Part shown: in pieces, positions 10,344 to 19,660 of the stretch | Layout of the letters: the number at the start of each line of letters is the position of its first letter | Position numbering within the stretch: the first letter of the stretch is position 1 | Source: Micromussa lordhowensis | Taxonomy: Eukaryota; Cnidaria; Anthozoa; Scleractinia; Lobophylliidae | Assembly: GCA_964020085.1 (NCBI GenBank) | Contig: OZ026598.1 | Location: 26,596,697-26,660,696 of the forward strand | DNA length: 64,000 bases | Direction of reading: 5' to 3' | Notes under the pieces: model-generated | The model's input: the letters and a program-made list of their open reading frames with translations, nothing else | Told to the model about the DNA's origin: nothing | Database searches by the model: none | Translations under genes and position numbers: made by a program

Positions 10344-13300
10344 ATGATGGCTGACGAGTCGCATTTGGAATCTTTCTTTCCATTTAATCATTTGGATGAT
10401 AGTTCCTTTAATCTAGCACTGTATGAGATATCCCATGGCCCTTTAAACTTCAACAGCAATTGTCTTGAAACACTATTATTTAATCCTATTGAACAACCTG
10501 AGTTATCTAACTCACTTTCCAGTTATTTAAATCCTGATTATAATTTTATAGCTGGTCTGCCCTCAAGTAGTTATTTGGCTGAGGATGATATAAATAGTGG
10601 AGTAGCTCCCCTCAGCAACAAAATAAATTTTTCCATTATGCACTTAAGGTGGCCGAACACAGTTTTCAAGTGCCTATGCCTAATTCACCGTTACTTTTAA
10701 ACCATTTATGCTTTTGCGCCCGTTTTCTGCAAGAATCAAGGTTAACCTCAGAAGTATTTATTCTCGCATTTAGGCAAGGGTGTGTGCTGTTGCCATGGCA
10801 ATGGGGCTGGTTAAAAACAAGGCTTAAAAAATGTTTTTTGTTTATTTAATAAAAATCCAGTCGTTAGATTTTTTTCATCGCTTGCCCACTACGAATTGGC
10901 ATTGAATCCCATCTGTCAACACTATTCTAATAAAATTTTGACATAGGCATTTTTCGTAATTCGCCTTAAATCGTTTTCTGTATTACTAAAAATTCCCTAT
11001 GTCAAAATTCAGATTTTTCGCAATAGATCATTCAAGTGGGTTCTGAACTATTATTTTGCAAAATTTCTTGAAATTCTAACGACAGGATCGTTAGAAATCG
11101 GCAAGTTTGTGCCAAAGCAATCGGTCTCAATTTTTCGAGCTACTGCGCATGCGTTGCATTTAACTGGGTTCTTTCGGGAACAAACAAAAGCTGAAAATTG
11201 CTGGGTTCTTTGCATCGTTACCTTTTCCAACATATCTTTGTAAGAAAAGACTAAAGTCATCAATACACTGCGTTCAATTATAGAGAAAATAGCACAGATA
11301 GTGCGGGTGTTGAGTGAGTAAAATGATCGCTCTATTGACGGCATGTTTGTTGTTTTGAAATCCTCGTGCACGTGCTGAATTACATCAGCAAAAGCACGCG
11401 CGAAAACTGTGTTCGGCCACCTTAAATGCCCGTAGTTTGCTAAAAAATCTTGACCAATTGAATTTAATGCTTGGAAATCTCAAGAAGTCTTTCGCTGTGA
11501 TCGGTATTTCAGAAACGTGGCTGACAGAATGCACTGCAGAGCTGGTTAATATCACCGGATACAGTTTTATTTCAAACCATCGCAAATCCAAAACTGGTGG
11601 TGGAGTAGGCATTTATTTACACAATGACCTCCAATACAAAATTCTTAGTGAATGCAAATTGTCAGATCCTGAGGTAATTGAGTCTTTGTTCGTGGAGATT
11701 ACAGTTCCTCATGGGAAAAACATTATTGTTGGATGTGTGTATAGACCACCAAACCAAAACACGGCTTTGTTTCAAGACAAATTGAATGACATTCTTTCTT
11801 ACATTTCTAAGGACAACAAACAATGCTATGTTATGGGTGACTTCAACCTTGACCTTCTCCAGTACAATCACCACACACCGACTCAAGAATTTATCGACGC
11901 TTTATTCTCGTTTGCATTCTTTCCTCTCATCTCCAACCCAACGCGCCTCACCTCTTACTCTGCAACTCTAATTGATAATATATTCACAATTAATCTTTCG
12001 CAAAATGTTTTAAATGGTGTTGTCCTAAACGATTTATCCGATCACCTGCCAGCTTATTTTTCTGGCCTAACCTTGACACGCGATGGAGAAAATAAAGCAT
12101 TTATGCGCAAGTTTACTGACAAAACTTGCGCAAATTCAACGAAAATGTTTCAAACACAAACTGGTCCTCACTTCTCGATGAAGATCCCAATATAGCTTAC
12201 AATAATTTTATACAGGAATACTCGATAATCTACAATGCCTGCTTCCCTTTAAAGGCCATTAAAGGGAAGCTTCTGAACAACCGCAGCTCCCCTTGGATCA
12301 GCCCTGGACTTTTAAAATCTATTAGCAAAAAAGCCCGACTGTATAAAAAGTTTATTAGATCACCCTCTTTATCCAATGAGCAAATCTATAAAACTTACAA
12401 AAATAAATTGAACCATCTAATTCGTCTCGCAAAACGTAAATACTATGATACTAGGTTCTCGAGTGCCAAACATGACCTAAGAACAACTTGGAAATTGCTT
12501 AATGAGGTGGTAAATAAAAGAAAAAGTAGAGCGCCTTTCCCCTCATCATTTGAATCTGAGGGTAAAACAATAACGGATCCCGAGTAAATTGCTGATAAAT
12601 TTTGTAAATACTTTACTAACATTGGTCCAAACTTAGCTGGTACAATACGCGACGTTAATTGCTCTGTTAATTCTTTTATCAGTGATGTTAACCTTCCTCC
12701 TATCACCCTGAAACCTACCAATGCAGGTGAGCTGGAAAGCATTTGTAGCATGTTTGCCTCTGGCAAGGCCCCCGGCTATGACAATATTTCAATGCATGTA
12801 ATTAAACACTCATTTCACTTGATCTCCGCACCTCTGACTGACATCATAAATCTGTCCTTACAAAAAGGCAGTTTCCCTGATAAACTAAAACTTACTAAAG
12901 TGATTCCAATTTACAAGGCAAATAATCCTAGTCTTTTCACAAACTACAGACCTATCTCTTTGTTGTCCAACTTTTCAAAATTTTTCGAAAAAGTAATGTA
13001 TAATCGCATCACTGAATTCATCGAGCAATATAATATTTTATACCGCTGCCAATTTGGATTTCAGAAAAACTATTCAACATCCCATGCTCTAATTCATCTG
13101 ATAAATAAAGTCTCTTCAGCAATTGACCAGCGCAAAACTACTGTTGGTGTTTTTCTAGATCTCTCCAAAGCTTTTGACACTCTTGACCATCAAATTTTAT
13201 TTACCAAGCTGGAGCACTATGGTATCTGTGATGTGGCTCTGCAGTGGATTAAAAGCTACTTTTCCTGTCGTCAGCAATTCGTCCAAATTAATCAAACATG

Positions 13301-14235
13301 TTCGTCAACGCAGACCATTAAGTGTGGAGTTCCTCAATGATCCATCCTAGGCCCTTTACTCTTCATATTATACATCAATAATCTTCCTAGAGCTTCTAAA
13401 TTATCTGAACTTCTGCTTTTTGCTGACGATACTAGTATCTTTTTCTCACACTCTAATCCTAAATACTTAGAGAATGTGCTTAATAATGAGTTACTAAATA
13501 TTGATGTTTGGTTAAGATGCAATAAGCTCTCGATTAATACCCAAAAGACTAATTATGTTATTAGGAGAGGAGAGGAGAGTTAATCACAGTTGCTCTCTCT
13601 CGTTTGGAGGTCAGCCTTTAACCCAAAGTACTGTAACCAAATTTCTCGGAGTGTATCTCGACGAACACCTTACATGGAAGCATCACATAAACTTTGTTTG
13701 TAAACAAATTGCTAAATCAATTGGTATTTTATCCAGAACGCGTTTCTACTTATCCTGTAAGACTAAACTCATGCTGTACTATACATTAATTTACCCATAT
13801 ATTACTTATTGTAACTCAACGTGGTCGTCCACTTACGTATCTAATTTAAACAGAATTTATTTATTACAAAAGCGGGCGGTGCGAGCTGTTACAAATTCAG
13901 AATATCGAGCACATACTGCTCCTCTTTTTACCAAACTGAAAATTTTAGATATCTTCCAAATCAATACCCTCGATATTACAAAATTCATGTTCCGCTACCA
14001 CAATAATCTACTGCCTCCACTTTTCCTCAATCTGTTTATGACAAACAGCCAAGTCCATAAATATGACACAAGAACAGCTGGTAATTATCGTGTGCATCCC
14101 TGTCGTACGAACATCAAAAAATTCACTATTCTTTACCAAGGACCTAGGGTCTGGAACTGTCTTCCTGCCTCTATTACCAATTTGTCTAACTTTCCTATGT
14201 TTAAAAGCAAAGTGCTAGAATTTTTATTAAAATAG
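10344..14235 (+). pseudogene. LINE ORF2: endonuclease and reverse transcriptase, broken
   Basis: The N-terminal frame opens at 10344 and reaches IMHL at 10646, where the MITE enters. The endonuclease continues at 11426 with IGISETWLTE, VGCVYRPPNQN, YVMGDFNLDLL and LSDHLPAYF. A frameshift falls near 12130-12190 and a stop at 12585-12587. The RT follows: KVIPIYKANNPSLFTNYRPISLL, FQKNYSTSHAL, VFLDLSKAFDTLDH, GVPQ then a stop (TGA where Gly is usual, 13339-13341), LLFADDTSIFF. Another shift lies near 13555. The C-terminal tail ends at 14235. The catalytic Asp residues are present in FLDL and FADD, but no full protein can be made. Confidence 0.85.
10648..11421. mobile_element. 774-bp MITE with TTAA target duplication
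   Basis: The ends are a perfect 20-bp inverted repeat starting GGTGGCCGAACACAGTTTTC, each flanked by TTAA (10644-10647 and 11422-11425). Removing the element and one TTAA leaves the host LINE ORF2 in frame. TTAA specificity is typical of piggyBac and Kolobok elements. No transposase is encoded inside. Confidence 0.85.
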
Positions 14236-14416
14236 TTTCCGAGTTAGTTTCTGCCGCACTCCTTCGCAGCATTTATCTTGCTTAATATTGTGATGCCGAG
14301 GTGGCCTCTCCTATAAGCCTTGTGGTTTCTTGAGGTCTCCTCGCCTAACAACTTGCTGTATATTATTATTATTATTTAATTATTAAGGTAAATAAATGAT
14401 GATGATGATGATGATG

Positions 14417-14455
14417 GATCACTGATCCTGATCTAGATCACCCCAAAGGAACACA
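14417..14455. repeat. Partner arm of the inverted repeat at 9213
   Basis: Imperfect reverse complement of 9213-9250, directly after the LINE 3' microsatellite. The transposase stop codon (14438-14440 on the minus strand) falls inside it. Confidence 0.55.
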
Positions 14456-16797
14456 GCCTTCAATTACCTCTTCAAGAGCTCTAGCCATGCAGTACTTTGG
14501 ATTGATTCTTGTGACATGTCTGTTTCTTTTTAGAAGTGCTTTAGCCAAAGAAAAAGCATACTCAATTGGGTTCAGATCTGGGGAATAGGGCCTACCAAAG
14601 AAAAAAAAAAGCTTTACTTTTAATTAATTAATTCACTATATGTTGTGGATGCAATGTTAGCATGAGGAAAACTCATTTTTATTAATATGTTCAAAGTTTG
14701 GTGCCTTGCTCATTTTTGAACTAGGGCAAAAGGCAACTCAATAATTTTTGGCCAATTAACATTTTGCTTAAAGCCACTAAGTGTCATGTATTTTAATATC
14801 TCTTCACATAAACTTTTCAGTGATCACACAGGTTCAACAAATAGCTTTGCTGGCCACAAACAGAACGCACATTAAACACATGAATTTCCTGTATACATAC
14901 GGTAAGAATACTGCAATTCCACCTTTCTGGCGGATGATGTTGATGGTCCCATCAGAATCATGTATTCTGCAGTTGTCCATTACCACAACAGAACGTGGCT
15001 CTCCTAAGACAAATCTACCAATGGTGGGTGCAATGAAGTTCTCTAAGGCAAAGTTGAAATCCTCAGTATTGAATGCATTGGGTACAGTATGAGTAGCAAC
15101 AATACCATTGATATCCATTGCAGCCACCACACTATACCTCTCTTCCCTAACAAAGTCTCAAACAACATGGGAACTGAATCCTGGCCGGAAGTGCCCCATC
15201 TCTCTCTATATGGGTGGAAAAACACTGAAATCTCAAACTTAGAAGAGAGGAAAAGATTCCTAGGAAAGGAAAGTCCAGTTAATTTATATTATCTTGGAAT
15301 AATACAGGGTTAGACTTGGAGATAGGTAGCACATCTTCACCAATGCTTGACATAAGGGTACATTGTATTTCAACTTTTTTTTCAACGTGAAGATTTCAGC
15401 TCTATATGTGTTAGAACACGTACTTTAAATGTTAAGACATATATGCTTTAGAAATTCAAATAATAGAGGGATTTTACATAACCAGTGAAACAACATAAAA
15501 AAGGTACTGCTAAAATGGTCAAAACTAAACAAAACAATGGAATTAATTTGTTTACCAGTATGAAACTGTGTAAGAACTATTTCACAAGTTACGTAGCATC
15601 ACTCCAAAAGAAGAGCAGAGACAAAAATAGATGTACAAAAGGTACATGTTAGTCAGTCACAGGACAACCCCCTCCAACTGCCACCCCTCCTGTCCCAGAT
15701 ATTCCATACCAAAATAAATCTCACCAAAAGTGGTGAAATCCACAACAAGCTTGCATCAATATTGCATTTACCTGTAACTTCTTCTTGTCTTTTGCTGTTT
15801 CATCAATAAACAAGAACATTTCCTGCGGTACATCACTTACGAAGCGACAGTAAATTGCTCTTGCTAGTTCACATCTTTGTTTGGCAATGATCCGCAACTG
15901 TTGAGTACAGAAGTGTCTACATAAGTTTCTTCATTTTTCCTTTCAATAGTATTGGCATTCATTAAATTTGGCCATTCCATTTAATCTCTGCACCCCCCCC
16001 CCCCATTGAGGTTAAGGGAAATCCGAGGGGGAGGGGGGAGTGGGTATTTTGTGTGTCGGCATCTTTGATCTTTGAATAAATCCTGAAGGGGGAGTGTGTC
16101 CGCACTTTGATCTTTTTTTCTTGGGGGGGTCAAAAGTGGGTGAAATATAAAGTACATCAATAGGGGAGGGTGCGGATAAAAAACGGAATGTCCCATTCTA
16201 AGCTTATCTGATAAGCTTATTTGCAAATAAAACTCGAGCACCTGTCAACATTATAAATCGGCATAGATGCTTCTATGCACTTCAGCAAAGTAAAGATTAC
16301 AATTACAAGACTAGAGAAAATTCATTGACCTAAGAATCACCTTTTTATATGTAAATCCAAGGCGAAGTATCGACCTGCACATAGTTGCAATGCTAATCTG
16401 GGTACCTGTGATTATTTGAAACCAGTCTTGATACTCGTCCATATACAGTTCCGGCTTACTCTTTATCATTGCCTCCAGAATTCTGTTTTCCCTATCTGTT
16501 GGAATATTTGGCAAGAAATGTTTGAGGTATACAACCTTATTTCTGATTTACATGTCACCGCATAGAAGAAGCTCGCAGAATTTCACATGCAGGCTTGGAT
16601 ACTTATGGGACAATATTCTCTGCCTTCCACATCTTCTCCTCTGGCTTACATCTCCACGCTCCCTGTACAGCTTGCGAATTTTTGACACAAAGGCTGTACT
16701 TGTAAAAAGATACCGGGGCGGTCTCTCTAATAGAACTACCGTATAAATGTTGGTGATAAATCACTTGCCATCTTAAGTCTTCGTGCAGCGCTTTCAT
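14438..16797 (-). pseudogene. Tc1/mariner (IS630-type) DD34E transposase, spliced, decayed
   Basis: Minus-strand exons read in order. The first, 16797 to about 16600, is a helix-turn-helix (MKALHEDLRWQVIYHQHLYG, then in another frame STAFVSKIRKLYRERGDV). Next, about 16506-16340 holds ENRILEAMIKSKPELYMDEY and TMCRSILRLGFTYKK. Then 15901 to about 15773 holds MFLFIDETAKDKKKLQ (first catalytic Asp). About 15200-14905 holds ATHTVPNAFNTEDF and SVVVMDNCRIHDSD (second Asp). The last, about 14590-14438, holds PYSPDLNPIE (Glu). Joining the last two exons at GTATGT...TAG gives FLPPYSP and 34 residues between second Asp and Glu. A frameshift in exon 1 and an in-frame TGA near 15165 show decay. It would cut and paste the element at its TIRs. 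Confidence 0.82.
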
Positions 16798-16825
16798 CGT
16801 TTTTGGTTCAGCTTGGTAACCTCGC

Positions 16826-16907
16826 GGTCGAATCATGACGGGCGAATCATGCACGGGCGAATCATGTTTCAAAAACCCGGGTCTATACACAGCACTGAAA
16901 TTGGCTG
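16826..16907 (-). repeat. Right terminal inverted repeat
   Basis: Reverse complement of 5176-5257 with seven mismatches. It ends ...GGCTG, followed by the duplicated TA at 16908-16909. Confidence 0.9.
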
Positions 16908-16909
16908 TA

Positions 16910-17372
16910 ATCCAGCGATAAACTGATCTCTCATCAATTCATCAGCGAAATTTTCATCTTCACACTGGGAAGCTTGATTGCGAATCCTTGTCTCCCAAGA
17001 CGCGATGGATTCCTCTTCGTTTTGCAGCAAGGAAAGGAATTTCTGCCTTTCCCCCGAGACCCCAATGCTAACGCCATAATACTATTTCAAAGCGTTGATA
17101 ACCATGTGTGGTTTGCTCTGATCCTGTTCAGATAATCCTAAACTGTATTTGTAGACTGCTCTGGCTGCAGGGGATAACGATGCTCGAAGACATGCCATCG
17201 CTTTCTCTGGTTTCGTCCACTTCGCTGCTTCTGTTTCTTTGGACAAGTCAAACCAGTTTTGCATGATACAGTAATCGATTAGGTCTTCGATGTAAACTTC
17301 CACATCGTGTTTGTCATCCCCTGTTGTTTTAAACTGCGGGAAGGGAGTGTTGGAGGCCATATCACTCATCAA
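16910..17372 (-). pseudogene. Gypsy gag N-terminal part
   Basis: The minus strand starts MMSDMASNTPFPQFKTTGDD at 17372 and runs 96 codons through IMQNWFDLSKETEAAKWTKPEKAMACLRASLS, a typical capsid-like gag of cnidarian Gypsy elements. A stop at about 17082 interrupts the frame, which then continues as SLLQNEEESIASWETRIRNQ up to the Tc1-type insertion at 16907. The other half of gag resumes at 5175. The start lies 50 bases after the 5' LTR, a normal leader length for a small element. Confidence 0.75.
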
Positions 17373-17407
17373 ACTGAATCTCCTGCGCAGTAAAATTTAA
17401 AACCAAG

Positions 17408-17421
17408 CCTGGCTGCCACCA
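17408..17421 (-). promoter_or_regulatory. Probable primer binding site
   Basis: On the minus strand the base after the LTR end is followed by TGGTGGCAGCCAGG. A TGG start fits a tRNA 3' CCA. I cannot assign the tRNA by eye. Confidence 0.5.
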
Positions 17422-17583
17422 TGTTGACCGTTACATTTCGCATTCAAAGTTGAATATTTAATAATGCTTATTCACAGATTTATATAGGCGCAAGGTGCTG
17501 GTGCTGATATGATAATTACGATTGGTAAGTGCGAATAACGGAGGTGCAGGTGTTTATGTGCTAATTACAATAGTTGTGCAACA
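17422..17583 (-). repeat. 5' LTR of the Gypsy element
   Basis: 162 bp, TGTTG...CAACA, matching 1332-1502 apart from two substitutions and a 9-bp indel. Confidence 0.9.
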
Positions 17584-18072
17584 CGTTCACATTCCACTGT
17601 TTCCTGATTAAAAAGAATTATTTTACAAATTCCAAGATTTATTGATTTCCCTATATTTTGCTCGCGAAAGCTACATATTTTTTAGTAGTTCGTGTCTGTT
17701 TTCATTTGAAGGCGTCCTTCCAACCTTAATTGTATGTTTCCCTCACTCAGAAGGCAAAGGAGAGCCATCATGTATTTTCATGATCCATTTCTTCATCTGT
17801 CAACAAGTTCAGCTAATTTATTGGAAGACTATGATAAGGAAAGAAAACTAAGATATTTCCTAATATTATGATGATCTAGTCAATACCAGCCAAAGCAAGT
17901 TATGTTGTTTTTTTTGTTTTAAAGTTTTTAATCATGGTTAGAACCAAGTGTAAGTAAATCTCAGAGTTCAAATTGCACATTTATACAATGATAATTTTAT
18001 TGATAATACCTGATATACTGATAGTTCTTCCTCATGAAGTAATTTTTGTTGCACTGCACTTTCAGTCAATCA

Positions 18073-18515
18073 ATGAAATGGACTGAAAAACACAAATTGG
18101 TGCTTTTGCAGCCATGGCTGCACAAGAAAGGAACCATTGAGAGAGGAGATGACTGGGAAAAGCTGGCAGTTAATCCTTAAATGCTATTCCTTATCAGCAA
18201 TTCTGTGTTACTGAACAGTCTGTTTGTGACCACTATTCAACAATGGAAAAGAGGAGGAGGAAAAAAGTCAGGGAAGAAGACAGAGCCGCAGGAATTGTCC
18301 CTGAAGAAGACAAGGAACTAGATCAACTGTTAGATGAAACCATTGAACTCTTTGATGAGTCTGACAAAATCACAGATCAAAAAATAAACAGAACCAGGAA
18401 GAAGCAAAGAAAGCAGCTTCAGCAGTTTATGCAAATGAATGCAAACATGATGCAACAGCACCAACAACAAACCCTTGCACTTATGCAGCTAATGAAAAGG
18501 TTTGCTGAGAAGTGA
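18073..18515 (+). pseudogene. SANT/Myb-like plus coiled-coil protein remnant
   Basis: Starts MKWTEKHKLVLLQPWL and continues KGTIERGDDWEKLAVN, a Myb/SANT-like trihelix pattern (W-T-E-K-H, then R-G-x-x-W-E-K). The frame then hits TAA at 18178-18180. One base over, the reading continues naturally with NAIPYQQFCVTEQSVCDHYS and MEKRRRKKVREEDRAAGI, then an acidic helix and a Gln/Met-rich coiled coil ending at a stop at 18513-18515. A single-base indel therefore explains the break. Proteins with this layout accompany DNA transposons in cnidarians (my recollection, not checked). It may be an accessory protein of the gene-like region that follows. Confidence 0.55.
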
Positions 18516-19660
18516 TGCTGGTCAATCTATGCAAGAGGTCATTTAAATGCGCAAAGAATTCACATCTTTATTAACTTGAGAACATTTTTAAGGAAGTTAG
18601 AAATTAAAGATTTATGATAATAATTATTGGTTTACAGATATAATTGTAAAGGAAATGTTGCTTTATATTGTTAACCTTTGAAAGTGACCGAATTGATGTT
18701 ATGCCAGTACCAAAACCCTGTACATTTTAAGGTGGTTGAATGAACTGGGACTGAATCTTTATCAAGGCAATATGGCTTATCCAACTATAGATTTCCATTA
18801 CTCTCTGTAAACATGCTCACCATTATTTGTTCTCATTAAATAGTTTGTTTTAGTGGCATTTATTTCACTTTAATTCCAACATGTTAGCCTTTCTCAATTG
18901 TACATTTTTTTATTAAAAAGCAGTTCAGTTTGTCAAAGGATCTTCCAGCCCTTCCTCTGTTGGGAATTGTATTCAGCGAGTTGTAGGCTCAGACTCCAAA
19001 TTTACGAACTATTTAATGAACATACAATAAACGGCGAATCATAATGCCTAAAGACGGTGAAGAAACTAGACTAGATCAGTAAGAGCAAGGTAATTTAATT
19101 TTGGAGGTGCGGATCCAAACGGTAAATTTTGTAATGATAAATAAGGCCATCGAAATATTTTTTTTATATCCTTGTCTACAGAGGGCCCAGATTGGATTTG
19201 TTGTTTGTTACTCTTAAAGTCCAAAGCCTCAAAAATAATCCCACCAAAGTAAAGCAAATAAGTACTCTTGTTTTTGATGTAAATTGACTGACTAAAGACT
19301 GTTGGACTTATGCCCGTGATCCAATGGGGTACCTTAACTGAACACGTGACCTCGAGGAGTTCTACACTTAAGCCCGCGATATGGCCATGTGATAGTGGAT
19401 ATAACCCCAGCATGGCCGCTGCAAAAATGCAGGAATAATCCAATCCTTTATCTGGGCTAAGAACTAACAACTAGCTTAATGAATCCTGTGCCATTTCTAC
19501 ACATATCTCCAGGGTTACCCCCCAGGGATAGTCAGTGATGAGTGCATCATGTAGGTGTACCATACTGAAAATCTTTAGTTCTGTTATATCCATTCCAGAA
19601 TTAATGTTTTGCACAATCTTAATTCAGCAGCATTTACTAAATAACTGCTATGTGCGTTTT
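18516..19660. other. AT-rich stretch, no gene supported
   Basis: A minus-strand open frame at 19470-19066 (134 codons) has no recognisable motif or good start context, and I do not call it. Otherwise non-coding in appearance. Confidence 0.4.

Larger units (their letters stand above)
9335..14416 (+). mobile_element. CR1/L2-like non-LTR retrotransposon, nearly full length but broken
   Basis: Two ORFs in LINE order are followed by a short 3' UTR and a 3' microsatellite of ATG/GAT units (about 14395-14416) in place of a poly-A tail, as in CR1/L2 elements. It interrupts the fold-back repeat of the Tc1-type element. A 774-bp MITE sits in ORF2. I could not define an exact target duplication, so the 5' border is approximate. 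Confidence 0.75.
5176..16907. mobile_element. 11.7-kb Tc1/mariner-type element with 82-bp TIRs, TA duplication and extra genes
   Basis: The ends are inverted repeats of 82 bp (75 of 82 matching) starting CAGCC. A TA lies outside each end (5174-5175 and 16908-16909). Removing the element and one TA joins the two halves of the Gypsy gag without loss of frame, which fixes both borders exactly. Inside, on the minus strand near the right end, is a spliced, decayed transposase with a D, D(34)E pattern. On the plus strand from the left end are an unknown two-exon gene, an acidic protein and a SAM-domain protein. A CR1/L2-like LINE with its own MITE accounts for about 5 kb. The remaining 6.7 kb is still far larger than usual Tc1/mariner elements (about 1.3-2.5 kb, general knowledge). 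Confidence 0.85.
1332..17583 (-). mobile_element. Ty3/Gypsy-type LTR retrotransposon, minus strand, interrupted by an 11.7-kb insertion
   Basis: Matching direct repeats at 1332-1502 and 17422-17583 are LTRs that begin TGTTG and end CAACA. Between them, on the minus strand, lie gag (17372 to 16910, resuming at 5175), zinc knuckle and protease, reverse transcriptase, RNase H and integrase in Gypsy order. A purine tract abuts the 3' LTR and a TGG start follows the 5' LTR. Without the insertion at 5176-16907 the element is about 4.5 kb, normal for the family. All coding parts carry frameshifts or stops, so it is not autonomous. The flanks I expected to match (ACCTT before the left LTR, CGTTC after the right) do not, so no target duplication is visible. 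Confidence 0.9.

Noticed and set aside
1327..17588. Target-site duplication of the Gypsy element
   Set aside because: Flanking bases ACCTT and CGTTC do not match at any plausible offset.
19066..19470. 134-residue minus-strand frame
   Set aside because: No recognisable motif, no neighbours in phase, opposite to the local exon series.
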